Shown one piece after another: positions 27,172 through 33,923 of a stretch of DNA of 33,923 nucleotides (its first letter is position 1; every line of letters starts with the position of its first letter). The stretch is from Nocardia suismassiliense (GTDB lineage: Bacteria; Actinomycetota; Actinomycetes; Mycobacteriales; Mycobacteriaceae). The stretch spans positions 749,427 to 783,349 of the forward strand of contig NZ_LT985361.1 of the NCBI RefSeq assembly GCF_900269665.1, in the 5' to 3' direction. The notes under the pieces are model-generated. The model saw nothing but the letters and a program-made list of their open reading frames with translations, was not told where the DNA came from and made no database searches. Position numbers and translations under genes: made by a program.

Positions 27172-27801
27172 CTACAGCCGTTCGAGGGCGGCGATGGCCG
27201 CGAGGAAAAGCTCGACATTGTCGTGCACGAATTCGTCCCGCGGGTAGGGCAACGACTGCTGGATCCAGGCTGTGCTGGTTTCGCCGAAGCCGCCGACCAG
27301 GAATCGTGCGGTGAGATCGATGGCAGGATCGTCGGCCGGGCGGTCGGGCAGCAGTCCGTGCAGTAGCGCTCCGTACGTCCGCGACACGTCCTCGGACCGT
27401 GCGAGCCGCCGAGCCGCCACGGCCGGATGCCCATAAGCCTTGGTGGACAGCAGCTTTCCCTTGGCGGGCGCGCTCAGGAAGAAGTCGGCCAGCGCCTCGA
27501 CCAGCGCCGTGACCTGAGCACGGCGGTCCGGTCCCGCGGCCGCGACCGCCGCATCGACCGCCGCCGCCATCTGCCGGAAGGCCAGCTCGAACGCCGACAC
27601 CACCAGTTCGTCGAGATCGGTGAAACTCTCGTAGACGAATCGGGTGGATAGCCCCGCCTGCTTTGCGACGGCCCGGATGGTCAGCCCGCCGGGCCCGGCC
27701 GGCGCCAGTACCTCGAACGCCGCCTCCAGTAGCTGCTCACGCCGGGTGGCGCGGCGCTGATCGGCGGAAACGCCGCCGTAGGTCCGTGCTTGCTTCGCCA
27801 C
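27172..27801 (-). CDS. TetR-family regulator divergent from a thioesterase
   Basis: Regulator of 209 residues. The HTH occupies about residues 15-65 (RREQLLEAAFEVLAPAGPGGLTIRAVAKQAGLSTRFVYESFTDLDELV); the remainder is the helical effector domain. GTG 27801 is chosen as the start because the HTH normally lies 10-20 residues from the N terminus and GGCGGGG precedes it; the frame stays open to 28161, but that part is antisense to the thioesterase gene. It is divergent from the hotdog thioesterase with a TTGACA-containing promoter and inverted repeat between them, so it probably controls it. Confidence 0.9.
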   Translation of the reverse strand: MAKQARTYGGVSADQRRATRREQLLEAAFEVLAPAGPGGLTIRAVAKQAGLSTRFVYESFTDLDELVVSAFELAFRQMAAAVDAAVAAAGPDRRAQVTALVEALADFFLSAPAKGKLLSTKAYGHPAVAARRLARSEDVSRTYGALLHGLLPDRPADDPAIDLTARFLVGGFGETSTAWIQQSLPYPRDEFVHDNVELFLAAIAALERL

Positions 27802-27810
27802 CCCGCCATC

Positions 27811-27839
27811 TTGACACGGATGTTTCCTAAATCTAGCTT
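27811..27839 (+). promoter_or_regulatory. Promoter of the thioesterase gene
   Basis: TTGACA (27811-27816), a 17-base spacer and TAGCTT (27834-27839) form a plausible sigma-70 promoter reading toward the thioesterase gene at 27878. Confidence 0.45.
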
Positions 27840-27868
27840 CAATCAGGAGACAGTTGATTCCCGATTGA
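27839..27868. promoter_or_regulatory. Candidate TetR operator
   Basis: TCAATC (27839-27844) and GATTGA (27863-27868) form an inverted repeat with an 18-base spacer; a further TTGATT lies in the middle (27854-27859). It covers the predicted transcription start of the thioesterase gene, fitting repression by the divergent TetR protein. Confidence 0.45.
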
Positions 27869-27877
27869 GGAGTGCGG

Positions 27878-28378
27878 ATGACCGGACTTGCCGAAGCGTC
27901 CGATCGCGGCCTGCGCGATGCAGGCGATGCATTGGCCCCGCACGGCGACCACTGCTTCGGCTGCGGTCCGCAGAATCGAGCCGGTGTCGCGATGGTGTCC
28001 ACGCTGGTGGACGGCCGCCTCACCGGTAGCTGCACCTTCGACCGAAAGCACCAGGGCGCACCAGGTCTGGCGCACGGCGGGGTAGTCGCCGCAGTGCTGG
28101 ACGAGGCCTGCGGCAGTGTCCCGACCGGCGCCGGGATCCCGGCGGTGACCGCGAAAATCACGGTGAACTACGTCAAACCCGCTCCGCTGCACCGCCCGAT
28201 GACGGTGTCCGCGCACCTGGACCGCCGCGAGGGCGCCCGCAAGCTGCACATCTACGCGCGGCTCGAACTCGGCGGCGAGCTCATCGCCGAGGCGGACGCG
28301 CTGTTCGTCGTGGTCTCGCCGGATCATTTCCGCGCCCACGGTGCCGAAGACGGCGAATTGCCTTTCCTCGGTGTGTGA
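27878..28378 (+). CDS. PaaI-type hotdog thioesterase
   Basis: Acyl-CoA thioesterase-like protein of 166 residues with the hotdog fold. It begins with a cysteine-containing HCFGCGPQNRAGV segment, then GAPGLAHGGVVAAVLDEACGS, the central helix with the HGG..A...DEA signature, then VNYVKPAPLHRPMTVSA, typical of the following strands. ATG 27878 has GAGGAG five bases upstream. Divergent from a TetR regulator and ending one base before the convergent serine-hydrolase gene. Substrate unknown; a detoxifying or fatty-acyl-CoA role is likely. Confidence 0.88.
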   Translation: MTGLAEASDRGLRDAGDALAPHGDHCFGCGPQNRAGVAMVSTLVDGRLTGSCTFDRKHQGAPGLAHGGVVAAVLDEACGSVPTGAGIPAVTAKITVNYVKPAPLHRPMTVSAHLDRREGARKLHIYARLELGGELIAEADALFVVVSPDHFRAHGAEDGELPFLGV

Positions 28379-28379
28379 T

Positions 28380-29720
28380 TCAGCGGATGCCGGGCGCGCC
28401 GGGGCCTAGGCAGATCACGATCGTGCACCCTGGCGCGGTATCCGCGAACGGCGGCGCCAGGGGATAGTGCAAGCAGGACAGCACATCACAGCCCGGGTAG
28501 GCGTACGGTCCGGCGCCGAATACCGCGAGCACGAAGTTCAGGTCGACGAACTGGCTCGGGTTCAGCCGCACCGGTGGTTCGACGTACGGACCGGGGTCGG
28601 GAATGGGCTGCTCATGGAACGCCGCGAACAGCTTGCGGAAGAACTCGTACGGCAGCTCCGCGATGTTCTGGATGGTGCCGGTCAGCCCGTACCGGCTGAC
28701 ATTGCCGTAGAACCCGGTCCACACCACCGTCAGACCCAGGCTCGGCATGACGAAGACGTTCTGCAAGCCGAGCCCGGCCATCATGTAGGTATCGGGCGGC
28801 AGGTTGGTCGCGGATTCCGCACAGCCCGGCCCGAGCCAGAACAGATAGCCGTAGCAGCGGTTGGCCGGCGAGGGTTGACGGGCGTGCCGCAGATAATCGG
28901 CCGACACGATTTGCTGTGTGCCCCAACGTCCTTCGTTGCTGACCAACAGGCCCAGTTTGGCGAAATCATTCGGCGGTATCAGCAGATGCGCGTAGCCGTA
29001 GGTGTGCCCGGCCCGATCGCGCGCCCAATAGTAGTCGCCGCGTTCGATGCCGAGCGGGTCGAACAGTTCCCGTTGCGCGAATTGCTGAAGGGGTTCGCCG
29101 ACCGCCAATTCGAGCACATAGCTGAGCAGGTCGACATTGCGCTGGCTGTAGCTGAATACCGTGCCCGGCGCATTGTCCAGCGGCACACCGAGCGCCTGCA
29201 CCGCGCTGTTCGGATCGATCGGCACGACCGCGGTCGCGCCCTCGGTCAAGACACCGACCTTCATGCCCGAGGTTTCGGTGAGCAGATTCCGCACGGTGAT
29301 CGACCGATGCGCGGCGTCACCGAGTCCGGGCGGGAGATACCGATCGATCGGTGCGTCGATATCGAGTGTGCCTTGATCCCAGGCCATCCCGGCGAGCAGC
29401 GAGACGATACTCTTGGTGGCACTCCAGATATTCCACGCCACATTGCCGGTCTGTGCGTTCGTCGAGCCCTCGCCGATCAGGCAGTTGTGCCGAAATACCT
29501 GCACATTGATCCGGTTTCGGGTGGCGGCGAAAGCCAAGGCGTCCGCGAGCCCCGCGCTGTCGATACCGACCTGCTCGGGTAGCGCGCGGGCGAATTCGCG
29601 GTCGGAGCGCACTTCGCAGGACACCGGGTCGGCGGCGGCCTGCGCACTCCCGGTGCATACGTTGCCCGCCACCAGCGATAACGCGGCGAACCCGACCAGG
29701 AACCCACTGAATCGCCCCAT
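28380..29720 (-). CDS. Secreted serine hydrolase (beta-lactamase/PBP class C fold), copy A
   Basis: Exported serine hydrolase of 446 residues. The signal peptide (MGRFSGFLVGFAALSLVAGN...) ends near AQA at ~28. The beta-lactamase-like fold shows the nucleophile motif SATK (Ser100, Lys103), Tyr191 in YSQRN where most relatives have YxN, and a WTG at the third-motif position (VVWTGFYG). The C-terminal ~75 residues are a shared, cysteine-containing extension (YPGCDVLSCLHYPLAPPF, then CTIVICLGPGAPGI). It is a tandem duplicate of the next gene. A -10-like TAACCT lies seven bases before the ATG and no ribosome binding site is seen, suggesting leaderless translation. Likely an esterase or D-amino-acid peptidase of the envelope; activity not predictable. 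Confidence 0.88.
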   Translation of the reverse strand: MGRFSGFLVGFAALSLVAGNVCTGSAQAAADPVSCEVRSDREFARALPEQVGIDSAGLADALAFAATRNRINVQVFRHNCLIGEGSTNAQTGNVAWNIWSATKSIVSLLAGMAWDQGTLDIDAPIDRYLPPGLGDAAHRSITVRNLLTETSGMKVGVLTEGATAVVPIDPNSAVQALGVPLDNAPGTVFSYSQRNVDLLSYVLELAVGEPLQQFAQRELFDPLGIERGDYYWARDRAGHTYGYAHLLIPPNDFAKLGLLVSNEGRWGTQQIVSADYLRHARQPSPANRCYGYLFWLGPGCAESATNLPPDTYMMAGLGLQNVFVMPSLGLTVVWTGFYGNVSRYGLTGTIQNIAELPYEFFRKLFAAFHEQPIPDPGPYVEPPVRLNPSQFVDLNFVLAVFGAGPYAYPGCDVLSCLHYPLAPPFADTAPGCTIVICLGPGAPGIR

Positions 29721-29727
29721 GTGCACG

Positions 29728-29733
29728 AGGTTA
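29728..29733 (-). promoter_or_regulatory. Probable leaderless -10 element of copy A
   Basis: On the minus strand TAACCT ends seven bases before the ATG at 29720, the spacing expected when transcription begins at or next to the start codon. The sequence from here into the gene is conserved in the other copy. Confidence 0.45.
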
Positions 29734-29785
29734 TCGTGCGAGGTCGCCGTGGACGGGGGAATGGCGTGTTGTGGTGCGCCGGGGG

Positions 29786-31138
29786 TCAGTCGATGCCCGG
29801 GGCGCCGGGACCGAGGCACACCAGGATCGCGCAACCCGGTGCGGTGTCCCAAAAGGGCGGAGCGAGCGGATAGTCCAGGCAGGAGAAGACATTGCAGCCG
29901 GGATAGGTGTCCGGCCCGATACCGAATACGGCGAGCAGGATATTCGGGTCGACGAACTGTCTCGGGTCCAATTCCACCTGCGGTTCGACGAACGGACCTG
30001 GATCGGGCAGCGGCCGCTGATGGAATGCGGCGAACAATTTGCGGAAGAACTCATACGGCAGCTCGGCCTGGTTCTGCAGGGTGCCGGTGAGGCCCTTGCT
30101 GCTGCGATTGCCGAAGAATCCGGTCCACACCACCGTCAGGTCCAGGCTCGGAATGCCGAAGACGTTCTGCATGCCGAGGCCGTCCATCATGAACAGGTCG
30201 GGCGGCACGTTGTACAGGCTCGCCGCGCACTCGGGTCCGACCCAGAACAGATACCCGTAGCAGTCGTTGGCGGACGAGGGCGTCAATGCTCGCCGCAGAT
30301 ACTGCTCCGAGATGACTTGCACTGCGCCCCAGCGTCCGTCATTGCTGACGAGGAGCCCGAGTTTGGCGAAATCGTTCGGCGGGATCATCAGATGGGCGTA
30401 GCCGTAGGTGTGCCCGGCCCGATCGCGCGCCCAGTAGTAGTCGTCGCGCTGGATACCGAGTGGATCGAACAGCTCGCGCTGCGCGAATTGTTGCAGCGGT
30501 TCGCCGACGGCCAGTTCGAGCACGTACGTGAGCAGGTCGACATTGCGCTGGCTGTAGCTGAACTCCGTGCCCGGCGGATTCTCCAGCGGCATGCCCAGCG
30601 CTTGCACCGCGCTGTTCGGATCGATCGGGACCACCCCGGTGATGCCCTCGGTGAGGGCGCCGATCTTCAGTCCCGAGGATTCGGTGAGCAGATTTTGCAC
30701 GGTGATCGAGCGATGCTCGGTGTCGCCGAGCTCGGCGGGCAGGTAGCGGTCGATCGGTGCGGCGAGATCGAGCTTGCCCTGGTCCCAGGCGATCCCGGCG
30801 ACCAGCGAGACGACACTCTTGGTGGAACTCCAGATGTTCCAGGCGACGTTGCCGGTCTGGTCGTTCGTCGGGCCCTCGCCGATCAGGCAGTTGTGCCGGA
30901 ACACCTGCACATTCAGCCGGTTGCGGGAGCTGGCGAAGGTCAACGCCGCCGCGAGGCGTTCGCTGTCCAGGCCGACCTGCTCCGGCTTCGCCCGCGCGAA
31001 CTCGCGCCCGGACTGCGGCGTGCAGCGCACCTCGTCGGCCGCGCGATGGGGTACCGCCTGCGCTCTACTGGTGGACATATTGCCCGCCACCAGCGATAAC
31101 GCAGCGAGCACGACGAGAAACCCACCGAATCGCCCCAT
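29786..31138 (-). CDS. Secreted serine hydrolase, copy B
   Basis: Tandem paralogue of copy A, 450 residues, by eye roughly three quarters identical. Signal peptide MGRFGGFLVVLAALSLVAGN... with a likely cleavage after AQA (~28). The catalytic set is SSTK (Ser104, Lys107), Tyr195 in YSQRN and WTG in VVWTGFFG. The C-terminal extension is conserved with the same cysteines (PGCNVFSCLDYPLAPPF, then CAILVCLGPGAPGI). It lies upstream of copy A with 65 bases between stop and start. TAGCCT seven bases before ATG 31138 and the lack of a ribosome binding site suggest leaderless translation, as for copy A. A longer in-frame extension to 31369 is not signal-peptide-like and is rejected. Confidence 0.88.
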   Translation of the reverse strand: MGRFGGFLVVLAALSLVAGNMSTSRAQAVPHRAADEVRCTPQSGREFARAKPEQVGLDSERLAAALTFASSRNRLNVQVFRHNCLIGEGPTNDQTGNVAWNIWSSTKSVVSLVAGIAWDQGKLDLAAPIDRYLPAELGDTEHRSITVQNLLTESSGLKIGALTEGITGVVPIDPNSAVQALGMPLENPPGTEFSYSQRNVDLLTYVLELAVGEPLQQFAQRELFDPLGIQRDDYYWARDRAGHTYGYAHLMIPPNDFAKLGLLVSNDGRWGAVQVISEQYLRRALTPSSANDCYGYLFWVGPECAASLYNVPPDLFMMDGLGMQNVFGIPSLDLTVVWTGFFGNRSSKGLTGTLQNQAELPYEFFRKLFAAFHQRPLPDPGPFVEPQVELDPRQFVDPNILLAVFGIGPDTYPGCNVFSCLDYPLAPPFWDTAPGCAILVCLGPGAPGID

Positions 31139-31145
31139 GCGCACG

Positions 31146-31151
31146 AGGCTA
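31146..31151 (-). promoter_or_regulatory. Probable leaderless -10 element of copy B
   Basis: TAGCCT on the minus strand ends seven bases before ATG 31138, matching the arrangement of copy A. No clear -35 is seen for either. Confidence 0.45.
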
Positions 31152-31209
31152 TCGCGGTCACTCGGCCAACCCCGGCCACCGAGCGGCGAGCCGGGCCGGA
31201 AATCACAAA

Positions 31210-31237
31210 CGCCGCCAGGTCGCAAAACCTGGCGGCG
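31210..31237. other. Hairpin in the gap upstream of the hydrolase pair
   Basis: CGCCGCCAGGT (31210-31220) and its complement (31227-31237) form an 11-bp stem around CGCAAA. There is no T run and no gene clearly ending here. It could be a terminator for a transcript read from the left or right, or part of a regulatory region. The rest of the 31139-31473 stretch contains only the hydrolase promoter and the FurA box. Confidence 0.45.
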
Positions 31238-31431
31238 CTGAGTCGCCGGACGCCACGCCAGCGTCACGACTCGAGGTCGACGTCCCACAAGCGCCTCTCG
31301 GCGGGTGGTCGCTCGTAGCGACAAAGGGGTGAGGCCCGGGGCTGTCCGGACGCCGACAGTGAGCTTCAACGACCGGCCACCCGGATGTATTCCACGCAGG
31401 CGAAGGTGATCTGCGCCACGCTGGACACGAT

Positions 31432-31458
31432 CCTTTTCTTGACTAATTCCAGAAAAGG
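31432..31458. promoter_or_regulatory. FurA box in the furA promoter
   Basis: CCTTTTCT (31432-31439) and AGAAAAGG (31451-31458) form a perfect 8-bp inverted repeat with an 11-base AT-rich spacer. The spacer and flanks read TTGACTAATTCCAGAA, which resembles the AT-rich FurA operator before mycobacterial furA-katG. TTGACT inside it may be the -35 of furA, so FurA would repress its own operon. Confidence 0.65.
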
Positions 31459-31473
31459 AGGAGTATCGAGTAC

Positions 31474-31899
31474 ATGCACACCAACCACACCGACGCCACG
31501 GCGCAACTGCGCGCGGCCGGTCTGCGGGTCACCGCCCCGCGGGTCGCGGTGCTGGAGGCGGTCGCCGCCACCCCGCATGCCGATGCGGATCGGGTGGCCG
31601 CCACCGTGCGCGAAGCGCTGGGTTCGGTGTCCACCCAGGCCGTCTACGACGTGTTGCGCGCCTGCGTGCACGCCGGCCTGCTGCGGCGCATCGAGCCCGC
31701 CGGCTCGGCCGCGCGGTACGAGGCCAGGACCGGAGACAACCACCACCACCTGGTGTGCCGGAACTGCGGCACGGTCGTCGACGTCGACTGTGTCGTGGGC
31801 AGCGCCCCCTGCTTGGCACCCGATGACGCGCACGGGTTCTCGGTCGACGAGGCCGAGGTCGTCTTCTGGGGACTGTGCCCGACCTGCCGCTCCGCGTAG
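31474..31899 (+). CDS. furA: Fur-family peroxide-sensing repressor FurA
   Basis: Metal-dependent repressor of 141 residues, the FurA type paired with catalases in actinobacteria. The winged HTH covers ~10-80 ([18 protein letters not shown], then [18 protein letters not shown]). The dimer domain has the regulatory-site histidines HHH (90-92) in [11 protein letters not shown], and two CxxC pairs (Cys95/98 and Cys135/138) that normally hold structural zinc. A perfect FurA box overlaps its promoter and the catalase gene follows 71 bases downstream, so it should autoregulate and be relieved by peroxide oxidation. GGAGG lies about 12 bases before ATG 31474. A short dyad (CCCGGG at 31920-31925 and 31934-31939) lies between it and katA. 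Confidence 0.92.
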   Translation: MHTNHTDATAQLRAAGLRVTAPRVAVLEAVAATPHADADRVAATVREALGSVSTQAVYDVLRACVHAGLLRRIEPAGSAARYEARTGDNHHHLVCRNCGTVVDVDCVVGSAPCLAPDDAHGFSVDEAEVVFWGLCPTCRSA

Positions 31900-31970
31900 C
31901 GGCAGCCATTTTTGACCAGCCCGGGTCAGCCCGCCCGGGACGTTGTTCACCAGCCGAGGAGGCTTCGACG

Positions 31971-33458
31971 ATGACCAAGCCGACAACCACCAACACCGGA
32001 ACGCCGGTGGAGAGCGACAACGAATCGCTCACCGCGGGTACTCAGGGCCCGATCCTGCTGCACGACCACTACCTCATCGAGAAGCTCGCGCAGTTCAACC
32101 GGGAGCGGGTGCCGGAGCGGATCGTGCACGCCAAGGGCGCGGGCGCCTACGGCGAGCTGGTGGTGACCAACGATGTCAGCCGTTACACCAAGGCCAAGCT
32201 GTTCCAGCCGGGTGCGCGGACCGAGTCGCTGGTTCGGTTCTCCACCGTCGCCGGTGAGCAGGGCAGCCCCGACACCTGGCGCGACCCACGGGGTTTCGCG
32301 GTGAAGTTCTACACCGAGGACGGCAACTACGACCTCGTCGGCAACAACACCCCGGTCTTCTTCATCAAGGACCCGATCAAGTTCCCCGACTTCATCCGGT
32401 CGCAGAAACGCCTGCCCGGCAACGGACTTCGCGACCACAACATGCAGTGGGATTTCTGGACCCTGCGCCCGGAGACGGCGCACCAGGTGACCTGGCTGAT
32501 GGGTGATCGTGGCATCCCGAAGACCTACCGGCACATGAACGGCTACGGTTCGCACACCTACCAGTGGATCAACGCGGCGGGTGAGCGCTTCTGGGTGAAG
32601 TACCACTTCAAGACCGATCAGGGCGTCGACTACCTCACCCAGGCCGACGCGGACCGCATCGCGGGCGAGAACGCCGACTACCACCGCAAGGATCTGTGGG
32701 ACGCGATCGAGCGCGGCGAGTTCCCGAGCTGGACAGTGCACGTGCAGGTGATGCCGGTCGCCGAGGCCGAGGGCTACCGGTTCAACCCGTTCGACCTGAC
32801 CAAGGTGTGGTCGCACAAGGACTACCCGCTGATCGAGGTCGGCAAGTGGACGCTGAACCGCAACCCCGCCAACTACTTCGTCGACATCGAGCAGGCCGCC
32901 TTCGAGCCATCGAATGTGGTTCCCGGCATCGGCTTCTCGCCGGACAAGATGCTGCTCGGACGCGTCTTCGCCTACGCCGACGCGCACCGCTACCGGATCG
33001 GCACCAACTACGCACAGCTGCCGCCGAACCTGCCGCGGGCCGCGGCGGTGAACTCCTACTCCAAGGAGGGCGCCATGCGGTACTTCTACAACGACGCGAG
33101 CGTGCCGGTGTACGCGCCCAACTCCTTCGGTGGCCCGCACGCCGATCCGGCGCTGGCGCCCGACGGCGGACTCTGGGAGTTCGACCCGACGATGGTGCGG
33201 GCCGGCTACGTCGAGCACGTCGAGGACGGCGACTTCACCCAGGCGGGCACGCTGGTCCGCGAGGTGCTCAACGATGATCAGCGCGACCGGCTGGTGAGCA
33301 ACATCGTCGGGCACGTGCTCGGCGGTGTGCAGGAGCCGGTGCTGAGCCGCGTCTTCGAGTACTGGACCAACGTGGATCCCGACCTGGGCAAGCGCGTCGA
33401 GGAAGGTGTGCGCGCCGGGCTCGACGGTGCGTCGACGCCGGCGCCTTCGCAGGGCTGA
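31971..33458 (+). CDS. katA: Monofunctional haem catalase
   Basis: Cytoplasmic haem catalase of 495 residues, the size of small-subunit clade 3 enzymes. The active site has His53 in [13 protein letters not shown] and Asn126 in GNNTPVFF; the haem-ligand tyrosine is Tyr335 in [12 protein letters not shown]. Downstream regions include the PEGYRF-like [15 protein letters not shown] and the NADPH-associated helical C-terminal domain. GAGG lies upstream of ATG 31971. It is the second gene of the furA operon; in mycobacteria the partner is the catalase-peroxidase KatG, while here it is a monofunctional catalase. Ends at a very strong terminator. Confidence 0.97.
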   Translation: MTKPTTTNTGTPVESDNESLTAGTQGPILLHDHYLIEKLAQFNRERVPERIVHAKGAGAYGELVVTNDVSRYTKAKLFQPGARTESLVRFSTVAGEQGSPDTWRDPRGFAVKFYTEDGNYDLVGNNTPVFFIKDPIKFPDFIRSQKRLPGNGLRDHNMQWDFWTLRPETAHQVTWLMGDRGIPKTYRHMNGYGSHTYQWINAAGERFWVKYHFKTDQGVDYLTQADADRIAGENADYHRKDLWDAIERGEFPSWTVHVQVMPVAEAEGYRFNPFDLTKVWSHKDYPLIEVGKWTLNRNPANYFVDIEQAAFEPSNVVPGIGFSPDKMLLGRVFAYADAHRYRIGTNYAQLPPNLPRAAAVNSYSKEGAMRYFYNDASVPVYAPNSFGGPHADPALAPDGGLWEFDPTMVRAGYVEHVEDGDFTQAGTLVREVLNDDQRDRLVSNIVGHVLGGVQEPVLSRVFEYWTNVDPDLGKRVEEGVRAGLDGASTPAPSQG

Positions 33459-33477
33459 ACGACGCTATATAGATAAC

Positions 33478-33513
33478 CAGCAGGTGCGCACCCGTTCGGG
33501 TGCGCACCTGCTG
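33478..33513 (+). terminator. Strong terminator after katA
   Basis: CAGCAGGTGCGCACCC (33478-33493) and its exact complement (33498-33513) form a 16-bp stem with a GTTC loop, followed by GCGTTTTGTCC. This is the clearest intrinsic-type terminator in the window. Confidence 0.92.
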
Positions 33514-33624
33514 TGCGTTTTGTCCGTGAATCGTTCAGCGCGCCCCGTGAACAAGGCGGTAGCCCAACGAAATCGGGTGAATGCGGGACCGACGCCGAGA
33601 CCCGGCGCGGCTGCGTAGATATGA

Positions 33625-33684
33625 CTACAGCAGGCCCCACCAATAAAGCAGGCAGGCCAGTACCCAGACCACTGCGGTTTCCAT
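33625..33684 (-). CDS. Possible 19-aa membrane peptide
   Basis: ATG 33684 to TAG at 33625-33627 encodes METAVVWVLACLLYWWGLL, a single hydrophobic helix. GGGAG lies about six bases upstream. Tiny single-helix proteins are known as accessory subunits of transporters, for example KdpF, but I do not recognise this one, and 20 codons are too few to be sure. It lies in the 464-base stretch after katA, which otherwise holds the terminator and no confident gene. Confidence 0.35.
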   Translation of the reverse strand: METAVVWVLACLLYWWGLL

Positions 33685-33890
33685 CGTCGCTCCCAATCTC
33701 CTCGGCCACTCACCTCTATCATCCGCCATCGGGGGCCGGGTGCTACAGGCTCGGCGCATCCGCCGCCCAGATGGCCGCATCTCCAGCGACTTTCCGCCTG
33801 CAAGGTGTTCTTAAGTGCGTGCTAAGCCCGTCCGTGCATTGTTTGTGTCAACACCGCCACTCGGGGGTGGGAAACCCGGATGGGGGGCCG

Positions 33891-33923
33891 CTGGCTCTTA
33901 TACACATCCGACGCTGCCGACGA
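33891..33923. other. Nextera adapter/mosaic-end contamination
   Basis: The last 33 bases match the Nextera read-1 adapter in reverse complement (CTGTCTCTTATACACATC then GACGCTGCCGACGA) at 31 of 33 positions; differences are G for T at 33894 and C for T at 33909. It is library sequence, so the genomic DNA ends at about 33890. Confidence 0.96.

Noticed and set aside
28467..31099. Long frames antisense to both serine hydrolases
   Set aside because: They look conserved with each other only because the genes are duplicated; no independent motif.
33465..33803. A 112-codon minus-strand frame after katA
   Set aside because: It runs through the katA terminator hairpin and has no family-like sequence.
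33891..33923. A transposon end (Tn5-like mosaic end) as a mobile element
   Set aside because: It is the synthetic Nextera mosaic end joined to the read-1 adapter exactly at the contig end.

Overview
The window reads as one complete assembly contig from a high-GC, mycolic-acid-containing actinomycete, most likely Nocardia or a close relative. The evidence is uniformly GC-rich codon use, a KasA/KasB-type mycolate ketosynthase, a furA-catalase pair with a mycobacterial-style FurA box, a lysC-asd operon with an internal LysC-beta start, an actinobacterial leuA with a leucine-rich leader peptide, a Hip1/CaeA-like lipoprotein peptidase and many divergent regulator pairs. The last 33 bases are an almost perfect Nextera adapter (31 of 33), and the first ~52 bases look like a degraded copy of the same adapter. 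Both ends are therefore artificial and the genomic sequence runs from about 53 to 33890.

Layout. 53-1520: a broken DMT exporter diverging from a LysR regulator. 1763-4758: an orphan KasA-like ketosynthase converging, across a strong bidirectional terminator, on a proline-rich MinD/EspI-like ATPase. 5059-7892: leuA with an upstream leader-peptide attenuator, divergent from a TSUP permease. 8031-12395: three same-strand envelope genes (TAP-like lipoprotein peptidase, Tat-exported GMC/cholesterol-oxidase-like flavoprotein, and a pore-less voltage-sensor-like membrane protein), the last overlapping tail to tail with an LtrA-family membrane protein. 13675-14664: SRPBCC, a doubtful small ORF and DUF1918. 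14695-20027: TetR regulator, two tandem and one inverted RibD/DHFR-like reductases, and a large NB-ARC/LuxR regulator. 20029-21465: YjbQ and MarR, divergent from a SnoaL-like protein. 21588-23891: lysC-asd. 23943-28378: GH3 beta-glucosidase with a TetR regulator, then another TetR divergent from a hotdog thioesterase. 28380-31138: two tandem secreted serine hydrolases with a shared cysteine-containing tail. 31474-33458: furA-katA. 33459-33890: terminator, a possible 19-aa membrane peptide and a truncated upstream region.

Biosynthetic housekeeping (leucine; aspartate-family/diaminopimelate) is mixed with envelope functions (mycolate elongation, secreted hydrolases and oxidase) and local regulator-target pairs. 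I saw no tRNA, rRNA, CRISPR array, insertion sequence, prophage or toxin-antitoxin pair. The most under-described items are the pore-less voltage-sensor protein, the serine-hydrolase pair with the conserved tail and apparently leaderless start, the leuA leader peptide, and a partial tandem copy of the leuA 3' end.
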